Below are positions 9,565 through 18,100 of a DNA stretch of 64,000 nucleotides, piece by piece. The notes beneath the pieces are model-generated. The model was not told the origin of the DNA, made no database searches, and was given only the letters and a program-made list of their open reading frames with translations. The stretch comes from DASYXT01 sp035934555 (GTDB lineage Bacteria; Verrucomicrobiota; Verrucomicrobiia; Limisphaerales; UBA8199). Location: assembly GCA_035934555.1 (NCBI GenBank), contig DASYXT010000126.1, positions 1-64,000 of the forward strand, given 5' to 3'. A program made the translations under genes and the position numbers. Numbering within the stretch: the stretch's first letter is position 1; each line of letters starts with the position of its first letter.

Positions 9565-11685
9565 ATGAAGCACCCTGCGCGCAAACCGGCTGCAACCATG
9601 GGACAGGGCTTGCTGGAGCGATTCACGCCAACGGCAGCAGCCACTTTCCTTTCGTGCCTGATTGGATCTTTGCTCGGTGCCTCCGCCCAGGGCCAAACCA
9701 AAATCAATTATAACGATCATCTCCAGCCGCTGATTGAGGCCAATTGCGCCAAGTGCCATAACCCCGATAAAAAGAAGGCGGACCTGGACCTCACCAGCTT
9801 TCAAGGCGCGCTCAAAGGCAGCGGTTCCGGGGTCATCGTCGTCTCAGGCAATCTTGACGGCAGCAAATTGTGGAAGGCACTCACGCACGCTGAGGAGCCG
9901 TTCATGCCGCCCAACCGACCCAAGCTGGCCGATAAAGATTTGGATGTCTTCAAACAATGGATTCTCGACGGATTGCTCGAAAATGCCGGCGCAAAGGCCA
10001 TTGCGGCCGCCAAACCCGGGCTGGACCTCGCGCTCAATCCGCAGGAACTGGCTCGCCCTGAGGGTCCGCCACCGATGCCCAAACAGTTACCGCTGGAACC
10101 GGTCGTGCACACCGCGCGGGGTGGGGCGATTCTGGGCCTGGCCGCCAGCCCTTGGGCCCCGCTCCTGGCCGTCGCAGGGCAAAAGCAGGTATTGTTGTTC
10201 CATGCCGACACGTTGGAGTTGCTCGGCATCCTGCCGTTTGAGGAAGGCCAGCCGGTGGACTTGAAGTTCAGCCGCAACGGCAAGCTGCTTTTGGCCAGCG
10301 GCGGACGCGGCGCGCGCTCCGGACGTGTGGTGTTGTGGAATGTCATCACGGGCGAGCGGTTGATGACCGTGGGCCAGGAATACGACACGGTGCTGGCCGC
10401 CGATATTCGGCCTGACCAATCGATGGTCGCGTTGGGCGGACCGAACCGGCTGGTGAAACTGTTTTCCACCCGCACAGGCGAACTGGTGCAAAAAATCAAA
10501 AAGCACACCGATTGGGTCACGGCGGTGGCGTTCAGTCCCAACGGCCAAGTCCTCGCGACGGCGGATCGGAATGGAGGGATCAGCCTCTGGGATCCGGACA
10601 GCGCTCAGGAATTGTTCACGCTTGCCGGGCATAAGGGCGCCGTAACCGAGTTGAGTTGGCGCGCCGACTCGAAGCTACTGGCCTCCGCCAGTGAAGACGG
10701 GACGGTGAAACTTTGGGATGCCAAAGAGGGCCGGCAGCTCAAGAGTTGGCGCGCGCATGGGCCGGGAGTTTTGAGCGTCAGCTACGCCCCGGATGGTCAA
10801 CTCGTCACGTGTGGGCGCGACAATGCCGTCACGGTTTGGAATGGCAACGGTGGCAAAGTGCGGTCGCTTGATTTTCACGGCAACCTGCCCTTGCGGGTTG
10901 CGTTCACGCACGACAGCCAGCGCGTATTCGCCGCGGATTTTGCCGGCCACATCACCGTCTGGGCGGCGGTCCAGGCCAAGCCAGTTGCCCGGTTCGACGC
11001 CGACCCCTTGCCGTTGGCCGAGCAAATCGCCACCGCACAAAACCATTTAAAAGAAATCCGCTCCCGGGCGGAGCAAACGGCCAGGCAGATTGGTGCGTTG
11101 GAGGCACAACAGGCGCAAATCAAGGCGGAACTGGAGACTGCGAACGCCGTACTCGAATCGTGTCGCGCACAAGTCGCCGGCCCAACAACCAATGGCCTTC
11201 CCCTCTCTGTGCTGGTGCTGACCAACGCCACACAAAAAGTGAGTGTGCTGGCGCAAACGCTCGCTGCGGTTCAGACTAAACTGGCTAAGGCCCGCCGCGA
11301 AGACGATAGCGCCGCGGCAATCGACGAGGCCCAATCCACGCTGGGCCGGCTCCAGGCTGCTCAACTCTGGTCGCGGATTTATAAGGCGCGCGAAACCCTG
11401 GCCTCCAGCAAAGGTGAACGACAGAAGGTTGCGGCCAGTCTGCAGGCCAGCCGGCAAGCCATTATCGACGCTGAAAAGCAGCTCGACGCCGCTCGTAAAG
11501 CCGCCCTCGACGCTCAGAGCCAAATCAAAACTGCGAAAGCCGATAGCGCCCAGCAACAGCCCGCGTTGAAGCAGCTCGACGCCGAACTGCAAAGCAGCCA
11601 GGCGCGCCTCGCACAGTGGCTCCGCGAGTACCAGAAGCTAATCCAACCCAACGGCGACCTCGCACAAAAGCAGTCAGCGCATTAA
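9565..11685 (+). CDS. Planctomycete-type cytochrome c / WD40 / coiled-coil fusion
   Basis: A 706-residue exported protein. ATG 9565 lies 11 bases after the upstream stop; the longer open frame from 9511 would overlap that gene. A signal sequence ('TFLSCLIGSLLGASAQG') is followed by the PSCyt1-type domain with one haem-binding CAKCH near residue 48 and 'LWKALTHAEEPFMPPNRPKL'. Residues about 180-480 form a WD40 propeller ('WVTAVAFSPNGQVLATADRN', 'VTELSWRADSKLLASASEDG'). The last 200 residues are Ala/Gln/Lys-rich coiled coil with repeated LxxAQ patterns. It probably acts in the periplasm as an electron-carrying scaffold with the upstream DUF1549/DUF1553 and DUF1501 proteins; partners are inferred from context only. 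Confidence 0.87.
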   Translation: MKHPARKPAATMGQGLLERFTPTAAATFLSCLIGSLLGASAQGQTKINYNDHLQPLIEANCAKCHNPDKKKADLDLTSFQGALKGSGSGVIVVSGNLDGSKLWKALTHAEEPFMPPNRPKLADKDLDVFKQWILDGLLENAGAKAIAAAKPGLDLALNPQELARPEGPPPMPKQLPLEPVVHTARGGAILGLAASPWAPLLAVAGQKQVLLFHADTLELLGILPFEEGQPVDLKFSRNGKLLLASGGRGARSGRVVLWNVITGERLMTVGQEYDTVLAADIRPDQSMVALGGPNRLVKLFSTRTGELVQKIKKHTDWVTAVAFSPNGQVLATADRNGGISLWDPDSAQELFTLAGHKGAVTELSWRADSKLLASASEDGTVKLWDAKEGRQLKSWRAHGPGVLSVSYAPDGQLVTCGRDNAVTVWNGNGGKVRSLDFHGNLPLRVAFTHDSQRVFAADFAGHITVWAAVQAKPVARFDADPLPLAEQIATAQNHLKEIRSRAEQTARQIGALEAQQAQIKAELETANAVLESCRAQVAGPTTNGLPLSVLVLTNATQKVSVLAQTLAAVQTKLAKARREDDSAAAIDEAQSTLGRLQAAQLWSRIYKARETLASSKGERQKVAASLQASRQAIIDAEKQLDAARKAALDAQSQIKTAKADSAQQQPALKQLDAELQSSQARLAQWLREYQKLIQPNGDLAQKQSAH

Positions 11686-11713
11686 GAACAGTGTGCTTGA
11701 GCGTCCTGGGCTT

Positions 11714-13117
11714 CTAGTCCGACTTCGCGCGCAAATACTCGTCCATGGCTTTGGCCGCGCGTTTGCCGTCGCCCATGGCCAGGATGACGGTCGCCGCGCC
11801 GCGCACAATATCGCCCCCGGCAAACACACCCGGCAGGCTGGTCATGCCGCGGTCGTCCACCACGATGTTCCCCCATTTATTCAGCTTCAGCTCGGGACAG
11901 GTGGCGGTCAGGAGGGGATTGGCGCGAGTGCCGATGGCCACGACTACAATGTCGCACGGGATGACAAATTCAGACATCGGGATGGGCACCGGGCGCGCGC
12001 GGCCAGACGCATCCGGCTGGTCGAGTTTCATGCGCACACATTTCAAACCCGTCACCCACCTTTGCTCGTTGCCCACCACCTCCACCGGCGCAACCAAAAA
12101 TTCAAACGCGAGTCCTTCTTCTTCCGCATGGTGGATTTCCTCAGCGCGCGCGGGCATTTCTTTGCGCGTGCGGCGATAGACGATCATTGAGGTTTCGGCG
12201 CCCATGCGGCGCGCGGTGCGCGCGGCGTCCATAGCGACATTGCCGCCGCCAATGGTGGCAACGCGCTTGCCGTTGAGCACGGGAGTATCGGAGCGCGGGA
12301 ACTGGTAAGCGGCCATCAGGTTTACGCGCGTGAGATACTCGTTGGCCGAATAAACGCCTTTGAGATTCTCGCCCGGCACATTCATGAAGACCGGCAGGCC
12401 GGCGCCGTTGGCAATGAACACCGCGTCAAAATGTGCACGCAACTCCTGTAACGTGAAGGTGCGGCCGATCACCGTGTTGCAGACAATCTTCACCCCGGCG
12501 GCCTCGAGCCGGGCGACTTCGGCTTCGACGATCTTCTTCGGCAAACGGAATTCCGGGATGCCGTAAACCAGCACGCCGCCGGGTTTGTGCAACGCCTCGA
12601 AAACGGTTACCTCATGGCCCGCCTTGGCCAATTCACCGGCGGCGGTGAGTCCGCCCGGGCCGGCGCCGACCACCGCGACCGTCTTGCCCGTGGGCGGTGG
12701 CACGCTCAGGCGCTGTTGCCCCAGGTTCGCTCGAGCCCAATCGCCGACGAACCGTTCCAAATAACCAATGGCGACCGGCAACCCTTTATGTCCTCGGATG
12801 CATTCGATTTCGCATTGGGTTTCCTGCGGACAAACGCGCCCGGTCACGGAGGGCAGTGCATTGTCAGCCAGCAACGAACCCGCCGCACCCGTGAGGTCCC
12901 CTTTGGCCAGCAAATCAACAAAGCGCGGGATGTTAACCGCCACCGGGCAGCCCGCAACGCACTTGGGGTCTTTGCATTGAATACAGCGGTCGGCTTCGAG
13001 CAGCGCGACGGTTTCGGGCAACCCGAGATTGACCTCCCCGAAATTGGCCTGCCGCAGTAATGGTTCCTGCTCGGCCATTTTCTGCCGGCCGATCTGCAAC
13101 CGTTGTTTAGTGGTCAT
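11714..13117 (-). CDS. nfnB: NADPH-dependent flavin oxidoreductase large subunit (NfnB / GltA family)
   Basis: A 467-residue protein, start at MTTKQRLQIGRQ. The N-terminal Fe-S region has CIQCKDPKCVAGCP and VCPQETQCEIECIRG, ligands for two 4Fe-4S clusters. It is followed by an FAD-binding Rossmann motif (VVGAGPGGLTAAGELAKAGH) and an NADPH motif (IGGGNVAMDAARTARRMG). Such proteins are annotated as glutamate synthase small subunit, but no large GltB subunit adjoins it. Instead the next gene upstream is an NfnA-type partner, so the pair is best read as NfnAB/SudAB, which couples NADH, ferredoxin and NADP by flavin bifurcation. A longer frame to 13183 would translate a dispersed repeat and is rejected. 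Confidence 0.85.
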   Translation of the reverse strand: MTTKQRLQIGRQKMAEQEPLLRQANFGEVNLGLPETVALLEADRCIQCKDPKCVAGCPVAVNIPRFVDLLAKGDLTGAAGSLLADNALPSVTGRVCPQETQCEIECIRGHKGLPVAIGYLERFVGDWARANLGQQRLSVPPPTGKTVAVVGAGPGGLTAAGELAKAGHEVTVFEALHKPGGVLVYGIPEFRLPKKIVEAEVARLEAAGVKIVCNTVIGRTFTLQELRAHFDAVFIANGAGLPVFMNVPGENLKGVYSANEYLTRVNLMAAYQFPRSDTPVLNGKRVATIGGGNVAMDAARTARRMGAETSMIVYRRTRKEMPARAEEIHHAEEEGLAFEFLVAPVEVVGNEQRWVTGLKCVRMKLDQPDASGRARPVPIPMSEFVIPCDIVVVAIGTRANPLLTATCPELKLNKWGNIVVDDRGMTSLPGVFAGGDIVRGAATVILAMGDGKRAAKAMDEYLRAKSD

Positions 13118-13153
13118 GGCACTCAAGCAGGTATCCCGGGTTGGGCCAAATAA

Positions 13154-13296
13154 GCGCAAACACGCAAAGACGCAGAGGCGCAAAGGAAACGAAACGAGCT
13201 GCTGAATATTGGTGCCGAGCTCAAATCAGGTTGGGCGCTCATTTGAATTTCTGATTTTTATCTTTGCGTCTTTGCGTCTCTGCGTCTTTGCGTTTC
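13154..13296. repeat. Inverted repeat between nfnA and nfnB
   Basis: Two arms of about 22-30 bases, at 13154-13190 and 13261-13296, share the core CGCAAAGACGCAGAG followed by (A/G)CGCAAAG in opposite orientation, with about 70 bases between. The right arm also reads as short tandem units of TTTGCGTC. Transcribed, it would fold into a long hairpin in the nfnA-nfnB spacer. The sequence resembles a dispersed element more than a gene-specific regulator. Confidence 0.7.
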
Positions 13297-14134
13297 AACC
13301 TCCGGCGATTTTGCACTGGCCCCCTTCGCAGGTCCGCAGCGCCTTCTGCTCGAACTCGCGATAGGTGGTCAACCGGTCCATCAACAAGTCGAAATCCACC
13401 AGGTGGCCATCGAATTCAGGGCCATCCACGCAGGCGAACAGTGTTTGCCCTCCCACCGTCACGCGGCATCCGCCGCACATCCCGGTTCCGTCCACCATCA
13501 CCGGATTCAACGACACGATCGTGTGGACGCCCAACGGCTGGGTCAACTTGACGACGGCGCGCATCATCGGCACCGGCCCGACCGCGTACACGATGTCAAT
13601 GCCGCCCTGCCGCAGAGCCTCGCGCGCGGCGTCGGTCACAAACCCGTGCCGCCCGTAGCTGCCGTCATCGGTGCACACCAAAACCTCGCCCAGGCGCCGC
13701 AATTCGGCTTCGAAAATGACCCACTCCCTTGAGCGGCCGCCAATGATGCTCAGGACCGACACCCCGCGCGCGCCTAATCCCTGCGCGATGGGATGCACGA
13801 CCGCCGTGCCCACGCCGCCGCCGATGCACAACGCCCGGCCCGAGCTAATCAATTCTGTCGGCTTGCCTAATGGACCGACGATGTCGGTGATGCCCTGGCC
13901 CGGTTCGAGCGCAACGAGGTCCCGCGTGCTCTTGCCCACCGCCTGAATGACCAGGGTAATCGTGCCGGCGCTTGCGTCCGCGTCCGCGATCGTCAAAGGA
14001 ATCCGTTCCGCGCCTTCTCCCAGGTGCACGATGACGAACTGCCCCGGCTGCCGAATGGCGGCAATGCGCGGCGCCACCACTTCCAGACGGGTGACGTTTG
14101 GGCTCAGACGCGCTTTAGCAACCACGGCGTGCAT
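13295..14134 (-). CDS. nfnA: NfnA / SudB-type FAD/NAD-binding, 2Fe-2S oxidoreductase small subunit
   Basis: A 279-residue protein of the sulfide/dihydroorotate dehydrogenase-like family. It has a ferredoxin-reductase FAD domain ('RIPLTIADADASAGTITLVI', about residues 45-65), an NAD-binding domain ('ALCIGGGVGTAVVHPIAQGL', about 100-120), and a C-terminal cluster site (MCGGCRVTVGGQTLFACVDG, about 220-240) for the 2Fe-2S centre. Start is taken at MHAVVAK; a frame to 14212 adds 26 residues across a small hairpin (CCTGAGCA/TGCTCAGG, 14187-14207). It lies upstream of nfnB on the same strand with a 177-base spacer. NfnA and NfnB form the heterodimer that exchanges electrons between NADH, ferredoxin and NADPH in the cytoplasm. 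Confidence 0.83.
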   Translation of the reverse strand: MHAVVAKARLSPNVTRLEVVAPRIAAIRQPGQFVIVHLGEGAERIPLTIADADASAGTITLVIQAVGKSTRDLVALEPGQGITDIVGPLGKPTELISSGRALCIGGGVGTAVVHPIAQGLGARGVSVLSIIGGRSREWVIFEAELRRLGEVLVCTDDGSYGRHGFVTDAAREALRQGGIDIVYAVGPVPMMRAVVKLTQPLGVHTIVSLNPVMVDGTGMCGGCRVTVGGQTLFACVDGPEFDGHLVDFDLLMDRLTTYREFEQKALRTCEGGQCKIAGG

Positions 14135-14419
14135 GAGGGAAGGGTCGTCGGCGCGCCCGCAACTCACCACACCGATTTTGGCTTTCCCTGAGCAGTTTTT
14201 GCTCAGGCTCAAACCGGAGCGCGAACATCCCTGTCTGCCTGCCTGCAGCGGTGCGTTACCTGCAATGTCTCGGTAAATCCGAGCCGCGCTGGGCGTGCGC
14301 GACTGGCTGCGAAAGATCGTGTCGGCGCTCCGGTCCTTCGACTGGCGCCTTAGGGATTCCCGCTGGCCCCCGATCCGCCAAAGGTTGACAAGGCTTGGCT
14401 TTCGAAGGAAATTGCTCGG

Positions 14420-14713
14420 ATGGCAGTGACAACACTCAACGTAAGCCTAAGCGAGGAGCAGGCGGCGGTTATTGGCCGCGAGGTGGACTCGGGCCTTTAC
14501 GCCTCCGCAAGCGAGGTTGTCCGGGAGGCCATTCGCGAATGGATAAGGCGTCGGGTCGAGCAGGACGTTGCGGCGTTAGAGCAGGCACACGCCGGCGCCT
14601 TCGAAAGGGACACTACCCCTGAAGAACTGCGCGCGATTCTTCGTATCCAAAAGCGTGTGCGCGCGGACATGCGCGCCGAAAGAGGAGCCAAGCGCGGACA
14701 CCCCCGCCGATGA
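14420..14713 (+). CDS. ParD/CC2985-like ribbon-helix-helix antitoxin
   Basis: A 97-residue protein. The N-terminus ('TTLNVSLSEEQAAVIGREVD') is a ribbon-helix-helix DNA-binding strand and helix, and 'GLYASASEVVREAIREW' is the ParD-type second helix. A charged helix for toxin binding and an Arg-rich tail follow. It is upstream of, and overlaps by 4 bases (ATGA), a PIN-domain gene, the standard antitoxin-first arrangement with translational coupling. Antitoxins of this class usually repress their own promoter. TTGACA at 14385-14390 could be a -35 box, but no good -10 follows. The 285 bases upstream, to nfnA, hold no gene. Confidence 0.82.
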   Translation: MAVTTLNVSLSEEQAAVIGREVDSGLYASASEVVREAIREWIRRRVEQDVAALEQAHAGAFERDTTPEELRAILRIQKRVRADMRAERGAKRGHPRR

Positions 14714-15129
14714 TCCGGGCGGTATTCGATTGCAGTGCGGTGATCTCCGGGGTCGGTTGGCGCAATGAATCATATCAGTGTTTGGTGCTCGTCGCCAGGC
14801 GGCGTGTGCGCGGATTCGTGACCGACTGGATATGTGAGGAGTACCGACGTGTGGCACAAGGAATGGAAGCTGAAAAGCTCTTCGCGCGCTCGCCCTGGCC
14901 GGTGCTCGACTGGTTCATCTCGGCCTGCCGGGCAGTAGAACCCGATGCTTTGGGCAAACAGCGAAGCCGCGACCCGAGCGATGATCCTTACTTAGCGTGC
15001 GCGCTTGCGGCGAAGGCCGAGTTTGTCATTTCACCCGATCAAGACCTGCTCGTGCTCGGAAAACCCTTTGGAATCGAGGTCCTTACCCCACGTGCTTTTC
15101 TCAACCAGCTGTACGCTGCCCGCAAGTAA
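14710..15129 (+). CDS. PIN-domain toxin of a type II toxin-antitoxin pair
   Basis: A 139-residue protein of the 'putative toxin component, PIN family' (COG1569 type). The N-terminal 'RAVFDCSAVISG' has the first acidic catalytic residue (D7). 'DPSDDPYLACALAAKAEFVI' and 'SPDQDLLVL' supply the later acidic residues of the PIN nuclease site. These fold into a Mg-dependent RNase that cleaves RNA when free of antitoxin. Overlap with the ParD-like gene supports an operon. The pairing of a ParD-like antitoxin with a PIN toxin, rather than a ParE toxin, is a known shuffled combination. The RNA target is unknown. Confidence 0.83.
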   Translation: MIRAVFDCSAVISGVGWRNESYQCLVLVARRRVRGFVTDWICEEYRRVAQGMEAEKLFARSPWPVLDWFISACRAVEPDALGKQRSRDPSDDPYLACALAAKAEFVISPDQDLLVLGKPFGIEVLTPRAFLNQLYAARK

Positions 15130-15163
15130 TCCAGCTCCAGCGGGTTTCCCCTACGGCAACAGC

Positions 15164-18100
15164 TCAGTGAAGCCTATAAAACCGCGCCGGGTAATTGGTC
15201 GCCGCCGGGTCGGTAAATTCTATCTGCGCCGCACCCGAAGAAATATTGGTAAGCACCGCGATAGTTTGCCAGTTGGTGGAAGCCAACAGATTGGTCGAAG
15301 CCTGGAGTTGGTAGCTTACGCCGCCGTAACCGACGAAAGAAAGCTGAAGCACGCCGTTGGTGCCGTGGTTGAGGACCAGCCACGGCAACTCGGCGAGGCG
15401 ATAGAACCGGGCGGGGTAACTGCTCGAATCGTTGTCGATAAGCTGCAGCAGCGTCATGGAGGCCGAGCCGTTGTTGGTCATCATCAGGCCTTGCCAGTGG
15501 ACCAAATCGCTCGAGACTTCGAGGCGGTACGCCAGGCCCGAGGCAACTCCAAAGGAAAGCTGGGCCAGGCCATTGGTGCGCGTCAACGCCAACACGGGGT
15601 AAGCGGTGAAATTGAGCGTGGTATCGGCCACAAGGTTTAGGGTAGAAACGCGCCAATCAAAGCGATAACCAGCAAGCTGCGGCTGGACCTGGTAGATGCC
15701 CGGACACAGGTCCACCAGAACATAATTGCCGTTACCATCCGTTAAACTGGTTTGGTTGGCTGTGCTCACGGGCACTCCCGCCAGTGGGCGTCCGCCGGGC
15801 GCAGCGGTGACCTGACCGCGAACGGTGAACGAACTGCGATACCCGGTAAAGTCCGTGGAAGTCGCATCCGGACCGGTGGGCGTCAACGTGACGATATGTG
15901 AAGCCGGGAAGAAGGATTGGCAGGCCTGGGTCGGTACGACGGTGTACACGGCCGAGCACAGGTTCGGCAACGCATAGGCGCCGTTGGCGTCCGTCACAAG
16001 CGTGTTGGTAAAACCGGCGGCGCTGACCACCACAGTGATGTTGCTCAACCCAACGCCGCCTTCGCTGATTTGGCCGCTGAGCAAATGAATGTTGTCATGG
16101 GTCGCGGCGAAATCCACACCCAAGGCGTTAGTCGGTCCAACCTGCACCACCTGGTTGGTGGGCGCAAAGAAGTAGCAAGCCAGCGCAGGGGTCACGGTAT
16201 AAACATTGGAGGAGAGCCCGGTCACCGAGTAAGTCCCGTCATTGGTTGTCAGCACAGTGACATTGGTTAGGCCGCCGTTGATTTGCACCGGTACGTTGCT
16301 CACACCGGTCCCCAACTCGGTGATGCGGCCGGCAATCGTAAACGACGGATAGGCGAGAAAATTCACTCCGCTTTCATCGGCTGCGACCGTCAGGTTGGAG
16401 TTGGCGGGGGAGAAGCCGTAACCGGCCAGCGCGGGCACAACCTGGTTGGTTCCGGGGCAGATATGAGACAAGGCGTAATAGCCGTTACTATCGGTGGTGG
16501 CAGTGTGGTCGCCGGCGGTGATCGTAACGCCCGGCAGACCATTCACTCCATTGGTGGTCACCTGTCCCGAAATGTTAAAGACATTGTTTGTATAAGCCGT
16601 GAAGTTCACCTGCGTCAGACTCGGGCCGACCTGGATGCTACGGCTGGCGGGGCTGAATTGCTCACAATTCAGCGCGGGTATCAGATTGTAGGTGCCCTGG
16701 CAGAGCCCGGTGAGGGTGTAAGAGCCGTCGGCCAGTGTCACCGCGGTATTCGTTTGCCCGCTGACCTGTACCACAACTCCGCCCAGGCCTGAGGCGCCTT
16801 CGGTGATCAAACCGCTCACGCTATAGACCAATTGAGTCATCGCGAAATCCTGGTTCAGCGCGTTGTTGGGGCCCACGGTTGCCACACGGGATGCGGGCGT
16901 GATTTGGTAACACGGCCCGGCTGAAACGTTGACGGTGTAAGTGCCCGCGCAAAGATTCGAAAATGCATACGAACCATCCGGGCCTGTCAACGCCGCGCCG
17001 CCCACCGGTGAAAGGGTCAGGACGAGATTGCTCACACCAACCGTAGCGCTGGTAAACCTCCCGCTCACAACGTAAGCGTCAGCGACCGGGTTGAAATCAA
17101 CGCCGGTGGCGTTAGCGGGCCCGACCGTTACCGGCAGGGAGACCGGGACGAAATGGCGGCAGGAGGCCAGGGGTTGTACCGTGTAGTTGCCGGCGGCCAG
17201 GCCCGTCGCGGTGTAATTACCAGAGATATCCGTGGTCACGATTTGGTTGGTCACGGCTCCCTGTAGTACCAGCACCTGGGCCGGCACAAACGAGTTGCTG
17301 ACCTGCCCGCTGATCGTAAAGCCCGCCGGGATTACCGTCAGGCGCGCTGGCCGAGTGTTGGTTTGGCCAAACGGATTCTGCAGCACCGCGCTATAAAGTC
17401 CGGAGTTGGTCAGCGTCGCGGGGCCGAGTGTATAGGCGCTGTTGGTCGCGCCGGCCAGGGCACTGCCGTTAAACTGCCATTGAAAGGACATCGCCGGCGA
17501 GCCAACCGCCCCGACCGTGAAGCTCACGTTGCTCCCGGCCATCACGGTCTGATCCAGCGGTTGGACCTGAACGGTCGGTAGCAGGTTGAGCGTAACTGAA
17601 GCGCTGTTGGTGCTGCCGGAGTCGTTCGAGATAATGGCTTTGTAGGTGCCGATGTTGGCCGGCTGCGCGTTGGTAATGATGAGGGTGGCGTTGGTGGCCC
17701 CATCGATATTGCTGCCAGCAAATTGCCAGGTGTAAGTCGGGGGGTCCCCGCTGGCTTGGGCGGTGAAGGTCGCCGTGCCCCCGGCCGCGACGACCTGGTT
17801 GGTCGGTTGCGCCGTGATCGCCGGCGCCAAAGAAATAAAAACATCCGGACTGATCGCGGTGCCCAAGGAGTTCGCCACCACCACAGCGTAAGGGCCCTCA
17901 TTGGTGGGCGATGCGGCCGTGACGGTGTAGGCCGATCCGGTGGCGCCGGCGATGGGTGAGGAGTTGAATCGCCATTGATAGGTAAGCGGGGTTGCGCCCG
18001 CGGCCAGCGCGGCAAACGTTGCGGAGCTGCCTTGCAAAACTGTCTGATTCATCGGTGCGACGACAAACACCGGCGGCGAGGCCAACTGATATTCGTAAGC

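Noticed and set aside
11714..13117. Glutamate synthase small subunit as the name for the nfnB gene
   Set aside because: No large GltB subunit is adjacent, whereas an NfnA-type partner with a 2Fe-2S motif is; the family overlaps, so the alternative is noted but not preferred.
13264..13551. Open frame beginning MRLCVSASLRFNLR
   Set aside because: It is a translation of the TTTGCGTC repeat running into antisense of nfnA, a known type of false ORF.
14385..14413. Sigma-70 promoter for the toxin-antitoxin pair
   Set aside because: TTGACA is perfect, but the -10 position reads GAAATT, which is too poor to call.
15840..17330. Regularly spaced repeats considered as a CRISPR array
   Set aside because: The period is about 250 bases and encodes carboxypeptidase-regulatory-like domains in frame; repeats are divergent and there are no cas genes.
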